Shown: piece after piece, positions 17,263-24,591 of the stretch
Numbering within the stretch: position 1 is the stretch's first letter
How the letters are laid out: every line of letters starts with the position of its first letter
Assembly: GCF_001921205.1 (NCBI RefSeq)
Contig: NZ_MSIE01000046.1
Span: 1-64,000 of the forward strand
From: Actinophytocola xanthii
Lineage (GTDB): Bacteria; Actinomycetota; Actinomycetes; Mycobacteriales; Pseudonocardiaceae
Reading direction: 5' to 3'
DNA: 64,000 bases
Notes under the pieces: model-generated
What the model was told of the DNA's origin: nothing
The model's input: the letters and a program-made list of their open reading frames with translations, nothing else
The model's database searches: none
Translations under genes and position numbers: made by a program

Positions 17263-18909
17263 ATGCTCACTCGAACACGCTTGCGCACGCTCTCCCTGAT
17301 CGCCGCGGCGGTCGTGGCGGTGGGCCTCGTCACCGCAGCACCGGATCGGCCCGAGGCGCACGCGGCGCCCGGCAGCCCGGCGCTGACCCCGCCGATGGGC
17401 TGGAACAGCTGGAACAGCTTCGGCTGCGGCATCACCGAGGCCCAGGTGCGGCAGGCCGCCGACGCGATGGTGTCCTCCGGGATGCGCGACGCGGGTTACC
17501 AGTACGTGGTCGTGGACGACTGCTGGTTCGACCCCAACCGCGACGCGCAGGGCAACCTGCGCGCCCACCCGACGAAGTTTCCCAGTGGCATGAAGGCGCT
17601 CGGCGACTACCTTCACGCCCGAGGGCTGAAGTTCGGCATCTACCAGGCGCCGTTGGAGAAGACGTGCGCGCAGGGCGGCGGTACCTTCCCCGGCGCCACC
17701 GGCAGCCTGGGACACGAGTACCAGGACGCCCGCACGTTCGCCTCCTGGGGCGTGGACTACCTCAAGTACGACTGGTGCTCGGGGTCCGGTACGCGGGACG
17801 AGCAGATCGCCCGGTTCTCGATCATGCGCGACGCGCTGCGCTCCACCGGCCGCCCGATCGTCTACAGCATCAACTCCAACAGTTTCCACGCCCCCACCGG
17901 CGACAAGTACGACTGGGGCGACGTCGCCGACCTGTGGCGCACCACAGAGGACCTGCTCGACATCTGGCAGTCCAACAGCGTCAACAGCTATCCGATGGGG
18001 GTGACCAACGTCCTCGACGTCACCGCCCCGCTGGCCGCCCAGACCGGACCGGGCAACTGGAACGACCCAGACATGCTGGTCGCGGGCAGACCAGGACTGA
18101 CGCTCACCGAGTCGCGGTCCCATTTCGCGCTGTGGGCGCTGATGGCCGCGCCGCTGATGGCGGGCAACGACCTGCGCACCATGTCCCCCGAGATCAGCGC
18201 CCTGCTGCGCAACCAGCGGCTGATCGCGGTCAACCAGGACCGCCTCGGCATCGGCGGGCGGCGGGTGCGCGACGACGGCAACACCGAGGTCTTCGCCAAG
18301 CCGCTGTCGGACGGTTCGGTGGCCGTCGGACTGTTCAACCGCGGCAGCGGCACCACCACCATCAGCACCACGGCCACGCAGATCGGCCTGTCCGGCGACT
18401 CATTCACCCTGGCTGACCTGTGGACCGGCGCCACCTCGGGCAGCAGCGGACAGATCTCAGCCAGCGTGCCGGCCCACGGTGTGGCCGTGTTCCGCGTGTC
18501 CGGTGGCAGCCAGATCCCCAACACCACCGCACGGCTGCGCGGCGCCGGCGCCAACCGGTGCGTCGACGTCGACAACTTCTCCACCGCACCGGGTGCGACC
18601 GTGCTGATCTGGGACTGCCACACGGGAGCCAACCAGCTGTGGACCACGTGGGCGGGCGGCGAGATCCGGGTGTTCGGCGACAAGTGCCTCGACGCGTTCG
18701 AGCAGGGCACCGCCAACGGGACCCGCGTGGTCACCTGGGCGTGCAACGGCCAGGCCAACCAGAAGTGGACGCTGGACGCCGACGGGTCGATCCGCAACGT
18801 CCACTCCGGACTGTGCCTGGACGTCGAGGGAGCCGCCACCGCCAACGGCACCCGGCTCGTCCTGTGGACCTGCAACGGCCAGAACAACCAGAAGTGGAAC
18901 CGGGTGTGA
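17263..18909 (+). CDS. secreted GH27 alpha-galactosidase / beta-L-arabinopyranosidase with RICIN domain
   Basis: A 548-residue secreted enzyme with a signal peptide to about residue 36. The GH27 barrel starts TPPMGWNSWNSFGC and has the VVDDCW motif. The nucleophile is Asp170 (YLKYDWC) and the acid/base is Asp230 (WRTTEDL). A C-terminal beta domain is followed by a RICIN trefoil (about 425-548). Most GH27 alpha-galactosidases read GIYSDAG near residue 127, while this one reads GIYQAPLEKTC, so the Asp is replaced by Ala129. The S. avermitilis GH27 beta-L-arabinopyranosidase also departs in its sugar pocket, so that specificity is possible. The lectin tail is nearly identical at DNA level to that of the next gene. 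Confidence 0.92.
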   Translation: MLTRTRLRTLSLIAAAVVAVGLVTAAPDRPEAHAAPGSPALTPPMGWNSWNSFGCGITEAQVRQAADAMVSSGMRDAGYQYVVVDDCWFDPNRDAQGNLRAHPTKFPSGMKALGDYLHARGLKFGIYQAPLEKTCAQGGGTFPGATGSLGHEYQDARTFASWGVDYLKYDWCSGSGTRDEQIARFSIMRDALRSTGRPIVYSINSNSFHAPTGDKYDWGDVADLWRTTEDLLDIWQSNSVNSYPMGVTNVLDVTAPLAAQTGPGNWNDPDMLVAGRPGLTLTESRSHFALWALMAAPLMAGNDLRTMSPEISALLRNQRLIAVNQDRLGIGGRRVRDDGNTEVFAKPLSDGSVAVGLFNRGSGTTTISTTATQIGLSGDSFTLADLWTGATSGSSGQISASVPAHGVAVFRVSGGSQIPNTTARLRGAGANRCVDVDNFSTAPGATVLIWDCHTGANQLWTTWAGGEIRVFGDKCLDAFEQGTANGTRVVTWACNGQANQKWTLDADGSIRNVHSGLCLDVEGAATANGTRLVLWTCNGQNNQKWNRV

Positions 18910-18923
18910 CGACCACGCGCCGG
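18771..18923 (+). repeat. 153-bp duplicated RICIN tail, copy 1
   Basis: 147 of 153 bases match 20637-20789. The match covers the last repeat of the RICIN domain and continues 14 bp beyond the stop codon. Confidence 0.85.
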
Positions 18924-19017
18924 TACTAACCCGGCGACGCTGCCGCACAGCCAGGCTCCCCGATCGCTCACCGACCGGCGGTTCTCCCCCGCTGCCCACC
19001 GTTCCAAGGAGGAACCT

Positions 19018-20775
19018 GTGCATCGTCGAAGGCGCCTGCTCGCCGCGGCCGTGGGCATCATCTCCGCCCTGGCGCTGTTCCCGGCCACAGCCGAGGCCGA
19101 CAACCCGATCGTCCAGCACATCTACACCGCCGACCCGGCTCCGATGGTGCACAACGGACGGGTGTACCTCTACACCGGGCACGACGAGGACGGCTCGACC
19201 ACCTTCACCATGCGCGAGTGGCGGGTGTTCTCCTCCGCCGACATGGTCAACTGGACCGACCACGGTGTGCCGATGAACCTCGGCACCTTCGCGTGGGCCG
19301 ACGCGAACGCCTGGGCCGGACACACCATCGCCCGCAACGGCAAGTTCTACTGGTACGTCCCCGTCCGCCGCCGAGGTGGCGGCATGGCTATCGGCGTGGG
19401 GGTGTCCGACAGCCCCACGGGGCCGTTCCGCGACGCGCTCGGCAGGCCGCTGGTCGAGAACGGCGAGATCGACCCGCACGCCTTCGTCGACGACGACGGC
19501 CAGGCCTACCTGTACTGGGGAAACCCGAACCTGTGGTACGTGCGGCTCAACGCAGACATGATCTCCTTCTCCGGCAGCCCCACCAGAATCCCGCTCACCA
19601 CCGCCGGGTTCGGGACCCGCCCCGGCAACCCGGACAGGCCCACGCTGTACGAAGAAGCGCCCTGGGTCTACAAGCGCAACGGCCTGTACTACAACGTCTA
19701 CGCCGCGCAGTGCTGCTCCGAGCACATCGCCTACTCCACAGCGCCCGGCCCCACCGGGCCGTGGACCTATCGGGGCACCGTCATGCCCACGCAGGGTTCC
19801 AGCTTCACCAACCACCCTGGCATCGTCGACTACAAGGGCGGCTCCTACTTCTTCTACCACAACGGTGCTCTGCCCGGGGGCGGCGGCTACACCCGGTCGG
19901 TGGCCGTGGAGAAGTTCACCTACAACGCCGACGGCACCATCCCCAGGCTGACCATGACCGCGGGCCCCGGGCCAGTGGACACGCTCGATCCCTATGTGCG
20001 GCAGGAAGCCGAGACGATCGCGTGGGGTTCCGGCGTCGAGACCGAACCCGCCGCCGAGGGCGGCATGAACATCGGCAACATCGAGAACGGCGACTACACC
20101 AAGGTGCGCAACGTCGCCTTCGGCACCGGCGCCTCGTCGTTCACCGCGCGGGTCGCGTCCGCCACGTCGGGCGGTGTGATCGAGCTGCGCCTGGGCAGCG
20201 CCACCGGCACCGTCGTGGGTCGCTGCACGGTCCCTGGCACTGGCGGCTGGCAGGCGTGGCAATCGGTGTCGTGCCCGGTCAGCGGCGCGGCGGGCAACCA
20301 GGATCTGTTCCTGCGCTACACCGGCGGCAGCGGTTACCTGCTCAACGTGAACTGGTGGCAGTTCACCCCCGGTGGCTCGTCCAGCGACGTCACCTCGCGG
20401 TTGCTCGGGGTGGGGGCCAACCGGTGCGTCGACGTGGACGGCGGCGCCACCGCGTCGGGGACCGCTGTGCTGCTGTGGGACTGCCACGCCGGCGCCAACC
20501 AGCAGTGGACGACCACCGCGAGCAGCGAACTCCGGATCTTCGGTGACCGGTGCCTGGACGCCCTCGACCAGGGCACCGCCAACGGGACCCGTGTGGTCAT
20601 CGGGTTGTGCGGCGGCCAGGCCAGCCAGAAGTGGACGCTGAACGCCGACGGGTCGATCCGCAATGTCCACTCCGGACTTTGCCTGGATGCCGAGGGAGCC
20701 GCCACCGCCAACGGCACCCGGCTCGTCCTGTGGACCTGCAACGGCCAGAACAACCAGAAGTGGAACCGGGCGTGA
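19018..20775 (+). CDS. secreted GH43 glycosidase with CBM6 and RICIN domains
   Basis: A 585-residue secreted enzyme. The GTG start follows AAGGAGGAACCT, and the signal peptide ends near AEADNP. The five-bladed GH43 domain has the catalytic base Asp in TADPAPMV, the pKa-modulating Asp in IDPHAFVDDDG and the general acid Glu in YEEAPWV. Characterised relatives release arabinose or xylose from arabinoxylan or galactan. A CBM6 beta-sandwich (about 325-455, starting YVRQEAETIAWGSGVE) and a C-terminal RICIN trefoil (about 460-585) follow. It lies 108 bp downstream of the GH27 gene, and the two would suit arabinogalactan side-chain removal. Confidence 0.92.
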   Translation: MHRRRRLLAAAVGIISALALFPATAEADNPIVQHIYTADPAPMVHNGRVYLYTGHDEDGSTTFTMREWRVFSSADMVNWTDHGVPMNLGTFAWADANAWAGHTIARNGKFYWYVPVRRRGGGMAIGVGVSDSPTGPFRDALGRPLVENGEIDPHAFVDDDGQAYLYWGNPNLWYVRLNADMISFSGSPTRIPLTTAGFGTRPGNPDRPTLYEEAPWVYKRNGLYYNVYAAQCCSEHIAYSTAPGPTGPWTYRGTVMPTQGSSFTNHPGIVDYKGGSYFFYHNGALPGGGGYTRSVAVEKFTYNADGTIPRLTMTAGPGPVDTLDPYVRQEAETIAWGSGVETEPAAEGGMNIGNIENGDYTKVRNVAFGTGASSFTARVASATSGGVIELRLGSATGTVVGRCTVPGTGGWQAWQSVSCPVSGAAGNQDLFLRYTGGSGYLLNVNWWQFTPGGSSSDVTSRLLGVGANRCVDVDGGATASGTAVLLWDCHAGANQQWTTTASSELRIFGDRCLDALDQGTANGTRVVIGLCGGQASQKWTLNADGSIRNVHSGLCLDAEGAATANGTRLVLWTCNGQNNQKWNRA

Positions 20776-20789
20776 CGACCACGCGCCGG
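20637..20789 (+). repeat. 153-bp duplicated RICIN tail, copy 2
   Basis: Partner of 18771-18923, with only six substitutions. The similarity continues upstream at a lower level through the whole RICIN domain. A tandem duplication or gene conversion is likely. Confidence 0.85.
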
Positions 20790-21134
20790 CACGGACAACG
20801 CATGGAGCCGAACGCCCGGCCCTGACCGACGACCGCTGCCAAACGTGGAACAGCGCTCGTGAGCGGTGTTGCTCCGCTGCGACCCCGGCACGCTCAGACG
20901 TGATTCATGCAGGCTCAAACGCCTCCTGACCAGAGCCTTGTTAATCGGGTCGCGCGGGGGTCGGGGTGCGGGTTATCCTTCGTCGACGTTCTCCACCGGG
21001 TCCGACCCGGCCCATCTCGAGAAGGCGATGCCATGGTCACCGTCCGGTCATGCCGGGGCGGGTGACAGTACTGCCCCGGTTTCCTCAGCACTCTCGCTGT
21101 GGCGCCCACGCGCCGTGAAACTGGAGTACTCGAA
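20790..21134. other. intergenic region before the methyltransferase gene
   Basis: No supported gene. A hairpin with 9-bp arms and one mismatch at 20849-20870 may terminate the GH43 transcript. The rest presumably carries the methyltransferase promoter, which I cannot pin down. Confidence 0.4.
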
Positions 21135-21893
21135 TTGTCGAAAGACGCTCTGTCCGCGTGGTACGCGGACTTCTTCACCGAACTGCCCAACGCGTTCTGG
21201 CGAGCGGCCGTGCCACCCGCGCTGGCCGCCGCCGAGGTCGACTTCATCATCCGGACGGGTGGGCTGGGGGCCGGTGCCCGCGTGCTGGACGTGCCCTGTG
21301 GCAGCGGCCGGCACTCCCTGGAACTCGCCCGGCGCGGCTGTCGGGTGACCGGGCTCGATGTGTCCGCCGAAGCCGTCGAGCACGCCCGCCAGGCCGCTGC
21401 CGCCGAGGGGCTGCACGTCGACGCGCGGCTGGGTGACATGGCTGACCTGCCCGCTGACATCCCGGTGGACGCGGCTGTGTGCATGGGCAACGCCTTCGGC
21501 TACCTCGACCACGCCGGCACGAGGAAGTTCCTCGCCGACCTGGCCGGGCTCGTCGTGTCCGGTGGCGCCCTGGTTCTCGACTACGGGTTCGTCGCCGAGG
21601 CGCTGCTGCCGCACCTGGAACTGGAGGAGCCGCCGATGACCTTCGGCGGGATCGAGGCCGAGTCGGTCAACGAGTACGACGCCGCCAACAGTCGGTGGAT
21701 CACCGCGTTCACCTTCCGCCGCGGCGACGAGGAACACCGCGGCACCTCCGTACAGCACGTCTACACCGTGGCCGAGGTGAGCCGACTGGTCACCGAGGCC
21801 GGGTTCACGCGGGTGGAGCTGTACGGGGACACCGACGGGACCCCGTTCCGCCTGGGCAGCTCGCGCCTGCTTCTGGTGGCACGACGGCGCTGA
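21135..21893 (+). CDS. class I SAM-dependent methyltransferase
   Basis: A protein of about 252 residues with the Rossmann-type SAM-binding motif VLDVPCGSGRHSLELARRG, an acidic end of strand 2 (GLDVSAEAVEHARQ) and the motif-IV region VDAAVCMGNAFGYLD. The substrate is not evident. The frame is open from GTG 21099, but GGAG at 21123 sits well placed before TTG 21135, and the protein from there begins LSKDALSAWYADFF, which looks like the natural N-terminus. It is monocistronic and converges with the minus-strand secretion operon. Confidence 0.88.
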   Translation: MSKDALSAWYADFFTELPNAFWRAAVPPALAAAEVDFIIRTGGLGAGARVLDVPCGSGRHSLELARRGCRVTGLDVSAEAVEHARQAAAAEGLHVDARLGDMADLPADIPVDAAVCMGNAFGYLDHAGTRKFLADLAGLVVSGGALVLDYGFVAEALLPHLELEEPPMTFGGIEAESVNEYDAANSRWITAFTFRRGDEEHRGTSVQHVYTVAEVSRLVTEAGFTRVELYGDTDGTPFRLGSSRLLLVARRR

Positions 21894-21976
21894 CACCCGG
21901 GCAGCGGCGCGGGGCCGACCGGACTGCTCGCTGTCCAACGTGGACCGGATGTCCATGTTCTGGACCGGGTGGCCGG

Positions 21977-22231
21977 TCAATCCCCGCGTCGTCGCATCGA
22001 TCGGTACAGCAACCACAGCGCCAGCGCCACCGGTGTCAGGACCGCCGCGAACAGGATTCCCGCGAACATCCCGTAGCCGTGGGGATCGGAGGACCATCCG
22101 GTGGCGCTGGTCACCGCCCAGCCGAGGAGCAGCACGAGCAACGCGGCGGTGCAGACGAACGCGCCGAGCACGAGGCGCCGGAGCGCTGTGCGCAAGGCGC
22201 GCGTGCGGGCGTTGCCATCCGGTGTATCCAT
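21977..22231 (-). CDS. small two-helix membrane protein
   Basis: An 84-residue protein with a basic N-terminus (ARTRALRTALRR), two hydrophobic helices (about 20-42 and 55-77) and a basic C-terminus. I do not recognise the family. It starts 18 bp after the lipoprotein gene and is the last gene of a four-gene unit. As the last gene beside a possible toxin it could be an accessory or immunity-type protein, but that is inference. Confidence 0.7.
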   Translation of the reverse strand: MDTPDGNARTRALRTALRRLVLGAFVCTAALLVLLLGWAVTSATGWSSDPHGYGMFAGILFAAVLTPVALALWLLYRSMRRRGD

Positions 22232-22249
22232 GCGCGGCTCCGCGGGTGG

Positions 22250-22807
22250 TCACTCCGGGTCGGGAGTGCAGACGGTGAGGAACGACTTCTGGTTCTCGCG
22301 CTGGACGTCCGAGGCGTCCAGCCAGCCACGCTGGCCGAACAGGTAGCTCTCGGACGGGTGCTGGTCCGACTCGCGCAGCACCTGGGGCACGTTGACCCTG
22401 GCACCGTTGGCCTTCGGTCCGTCAACGGAGAAGGCGATCGAGTCCGCCTTGGTCCAGTCGTAGTCCTCGGGCAGCGGTGTCTGGACCTGGAGAGGCCCGC
22501 CGGTGTCCGGGGACGGTCCCCCGTCGGTCCTCAGCAGGTCCATGCGCTCCACCAGCACCCCCGGCCGAGGCGCGGTCCACCTCTGCTCCGCGCTCTCCGA
22601 CGTGCCGGAGTCGAAGATCAACGTCAGTCCGGTGACGCCATCGCACGGGGTGCCCGTCCACAGTTTGAGCACGCCGTCGTCGACGCGGAACCCGGCCACC
22701 GGTGGCAGCGACGGCGCGTACTGGGCCTCGGTGTCGCACGCCGCGGCCACTGCCACCATGAGCAGGGCAGCGCAGGCGACGCGCGGCCACCTAGCGATAT
22801 CCGCCAT
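22250..22807 (-). CDS. lipoprotein of unknown function
   Basis: A 185-residue exported lipoprotein with a signal peptide and a lipobox (AAACDTE, about residues 22-24). The mature part is acidic and mostly beta-like, with no domain that I recognise. Its start overlaps the end of the upstream WXG/HEERH gene by 17 bp, so the two are translationally coupled. In polymorphic-toxin loci a membrane-anchored protein directly after an effector is often the immunity partner, which makes this a candidate. That role is inferred from position only. Confidence 0.75.
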   Translation of the reverse strand: MADIARWPRVACAALLMVAVAAACDTEAQYAPSLPPVAGFRVDDGVLKLWTGTPCDGVTGLTLIFDSGTSESAEQRWTAPRPGVLVERMDLLRTDGGPSPDTGGPLQVQTPLPEDYDWTKADSIAFSVDGPKANGARVNVPQVLRESDQHPSESYLFGQRGWLDASDVQRENQKSFLTVCTPDPE

Positions 22808-24191
22808 CGGACAGTCCCGCGTCTTCCTCGGTCTCGTTGCCGCCGGTGACCTGCTCCCACACGTAGGAGGCGAGGAAGCCCGTGTAGCCTTCGCGCCCCC
22901 ATTGTTGGGAGTGGCGTTCCTCGTGGTGAAGCAGTCGGTCCATGTCGAGGCTACCCCGGTACGGGCCGTCGTCGCCCTCGTACCACGCGTGGCCCGACGA
23001 CGCCACCTCTCTGAGCTGTTGCGCCGGATCGCTCGGGTCGTCGATGTTCAGCATGAACGTGTCGCCCCAGGTCGTCCCGCCGCGTTGGCTGAACTGGTCC
23101 TGGATGAGGTTCCCGCCCAGGCCCATCATCATGCCGTTCGGGGTGGTCACCAACCGCCCGCCGTTGTCGTGCACGAAGCCCACGTCTTCGTCGTAGCTCC
23201 AGGAGTTCTGCTGCTGCCGCTCGGTGATCCGGCGCAGTTCGTCGGACCCGTACGGGGTCGGTGAGAAGTCGGTCGACTCGCCTTCGGTGCCGTAGTCGGT
23301 GCCCGCGTTCATGATGTAGGTCATCCGTACCGCCTTGGCGGCGTCGTCCCCGCTGATGTCGGTCGGCATCAAGAAGTACGACTTGAAGGTCCCGTCGCCG
23401 TCCTCGTCCTCGCGGATCTCCTCCATTCCGTCGAGAACCGTGAAGTCCTCCGGCGTGATGTCGTGTTCGGTGATGATCTCCTTGATCGTGTCGATCGGCA
23501 CGCCCCGGCGCACGGCGTTCTCAAGCCACTGCCGGTAGTGGCCGGACGCGGGCGGCCCGCTCAGCAGTCCGGCGTCGCGCAGCGACTGTTCCATGTCGAG
23601 CACCTGGGCTTCGATCTCCCCGCCCTTCCTGGCATCCGCCAGAGTGGACGCTCCATGGTCGCTGATCCCGCGGTCCTGCGCGAGCTGCATCACCCGGGCG
23701 AGGGCGTCGTCGATGTTGTTCGCCGTAGTGAGGATCGCCTTGGTCTCCTGATCCAGCTGTTTCCTGATGACCTGGCGGTGTCGTTCGGCCTCGGCACTTT
23801 CTTCGGCCTCGAACCGCGACCCCGGCGGGGGGTCGGCGGGTTTGTTGTCCACGATCGTGCCGTCGGCGGCGATGCGGAACTGGTAGGTGTCGGCGAGGGA
23901 GTCGTTGTTGGCGACCCGCGTCTTCAGGGCGGAGACGTCGTCCGACGCGTTCTGCAGAGCGCGTTCGACGGCGGACATCTCAGCGATCAGGATCTCGGCA
24001 TTGTTTCGCGTATCTCCGAGCGAACCGCGTGCGCGCTCGCCCGCGAGGCCGTGCCAGTCTGGCAATCGCCTGGCGTCATCGAGTTCGTCCTGCAGCCCGA
24101 CGAGTTTGTCCCGCCGCCCACGCAGGTTGGTGGCACACGTGTCGAGCGCCGGAGCGTCCCATTTGCGGACGTCGTCGTAGCTGATCGTCAT
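22791..24191 (-). CDS. WXG100-like secreted effector with C-terminal HEERH motif
   Basis: A 466-residue protein with no signal peptide. Residues 1-100 are helical and WXG100/LXG-like (LPDWHGLAGERARGSL, then a long helix to about 100), the type of module exported by ESX/type VII systems. A helical linker (about 120-240) is followed by a C-terminal domain that ends with HHEERHSQQWGREGYTGFL. This has the HExxH zinc pattern at His423-Glu424-His427 and resembles terminal metallopeptidase-like domains found in RHS and WXG effectors. The start at 24191 is chosen because its ATG overlaps the stop of the EspC-like gene (ATGA). Peptidase activity is an inference. Confidence 0.8.
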   Translation of the reverse strand: MTISYDDVRKWDAPALDTCATNLRGRRDKLVGLQDELDDARRLPDWHGLAGERARGSLGDTRNNAEILIAEMSAVERALQNASDDVSALKTRVANNDSLADTYQFRIAADGTIVDNKPADPPPGSRFEAEESAEAERHRQVIRKQLDQETKAILTTANNIDDALARVMQLAQDRGISDHGASTLADARKGGEIEAQVLDMEQSLRDAGLLSGPPASGHYRQWLENAVRRGVPIDTIKEIITEHDITPEDFTVLDGMEEIREDEDGDGTFKSYFLMPTDISGDDAAKAVRMTYIMNAGTDYGTEGESTDFSPTPYGSDELRRITERQQQNSWSYDEDVGFVHDNGGRLVTTPNGMMMGLGGNLIQDQFSQRGGTTWGDTFMLNIDDPSDPAQQLREVASSGHAWYEGDDGPYRGSLDMDRLLHHEERHSQQWGREGYTGFLASYVWEQVTGGNETEEDAGLSDGGYR

Positions 24192-24475
24192 TTCCGAAAA
24201 GCCCTTTCCGCGGAGTCCTCGTTTTCGGAGTACTCCTTCGCGGAGGCGGTGATCGACTCGCTCCACCGGTCGATCTCGCCCGCCCACCCCTCCGCGCGCT
24301 CGTTGAACGTCGACGCCAGGTTAGGCGCCTTCTGCGCCGCGTCACCACCTGGCAACGCGGTCGCGATCGCCTCCAGGCCGGTACCCGGGTCCACCGCCCC
24401 GGCCTGCTCCGCAGCAGATCCGGCCGCCTTGGCCGCGCTCCGCAGCTGACCGATCTGAACCTCGTATCCGCTCAC
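24188..24475 (-). CDS. EspC/WXG100-like small helical protein
   Basis: A 95-residue helical protein, VSGYEVQIGQLRSAAKAAG to SENEDSAERAFRK, built like the type VII secretion targets of the EspC/WXG100 group: two long helices around a central turn, with no signal peptide. The GTG start follows GGGGAG at good spacing. Its TGA overlaps the ATG of the downstream effector-like gene by four bases. The pair probably forms a secreted helical complex. A much longer upstream open frame exists, but it lies in the shadow of the LamG gene. Confidence 0.72.
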   Translation of the reverse strand: MSGYEVQIGQLRSAAKAAGSAAEQAGAVDPGTGLEAIATALPGGDAAQKAPNLASTFNERAEGWAGEIDRWSESITASAKEYSENEDSAERAFRK

Positions 24476-24591
24476 AGCCTGTGACTCCCCGTCCCTGAGT
24501 CGGTCATCAGCCAGCACGGTACTGAAGTTCGGAACGGGGCACGCCCGCTTCGTGCGAACGCGGCCGCCTCCCCGCGGCGCTGCGGCGTGTG

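Noticed and set aside
21963-21978. GACCGG-GTGG-CCGGTC hairpin as terminator
   Set aside because: Only a 6-bp stem, and it overlaps the last codons of the minus-strand membrane protein gene.
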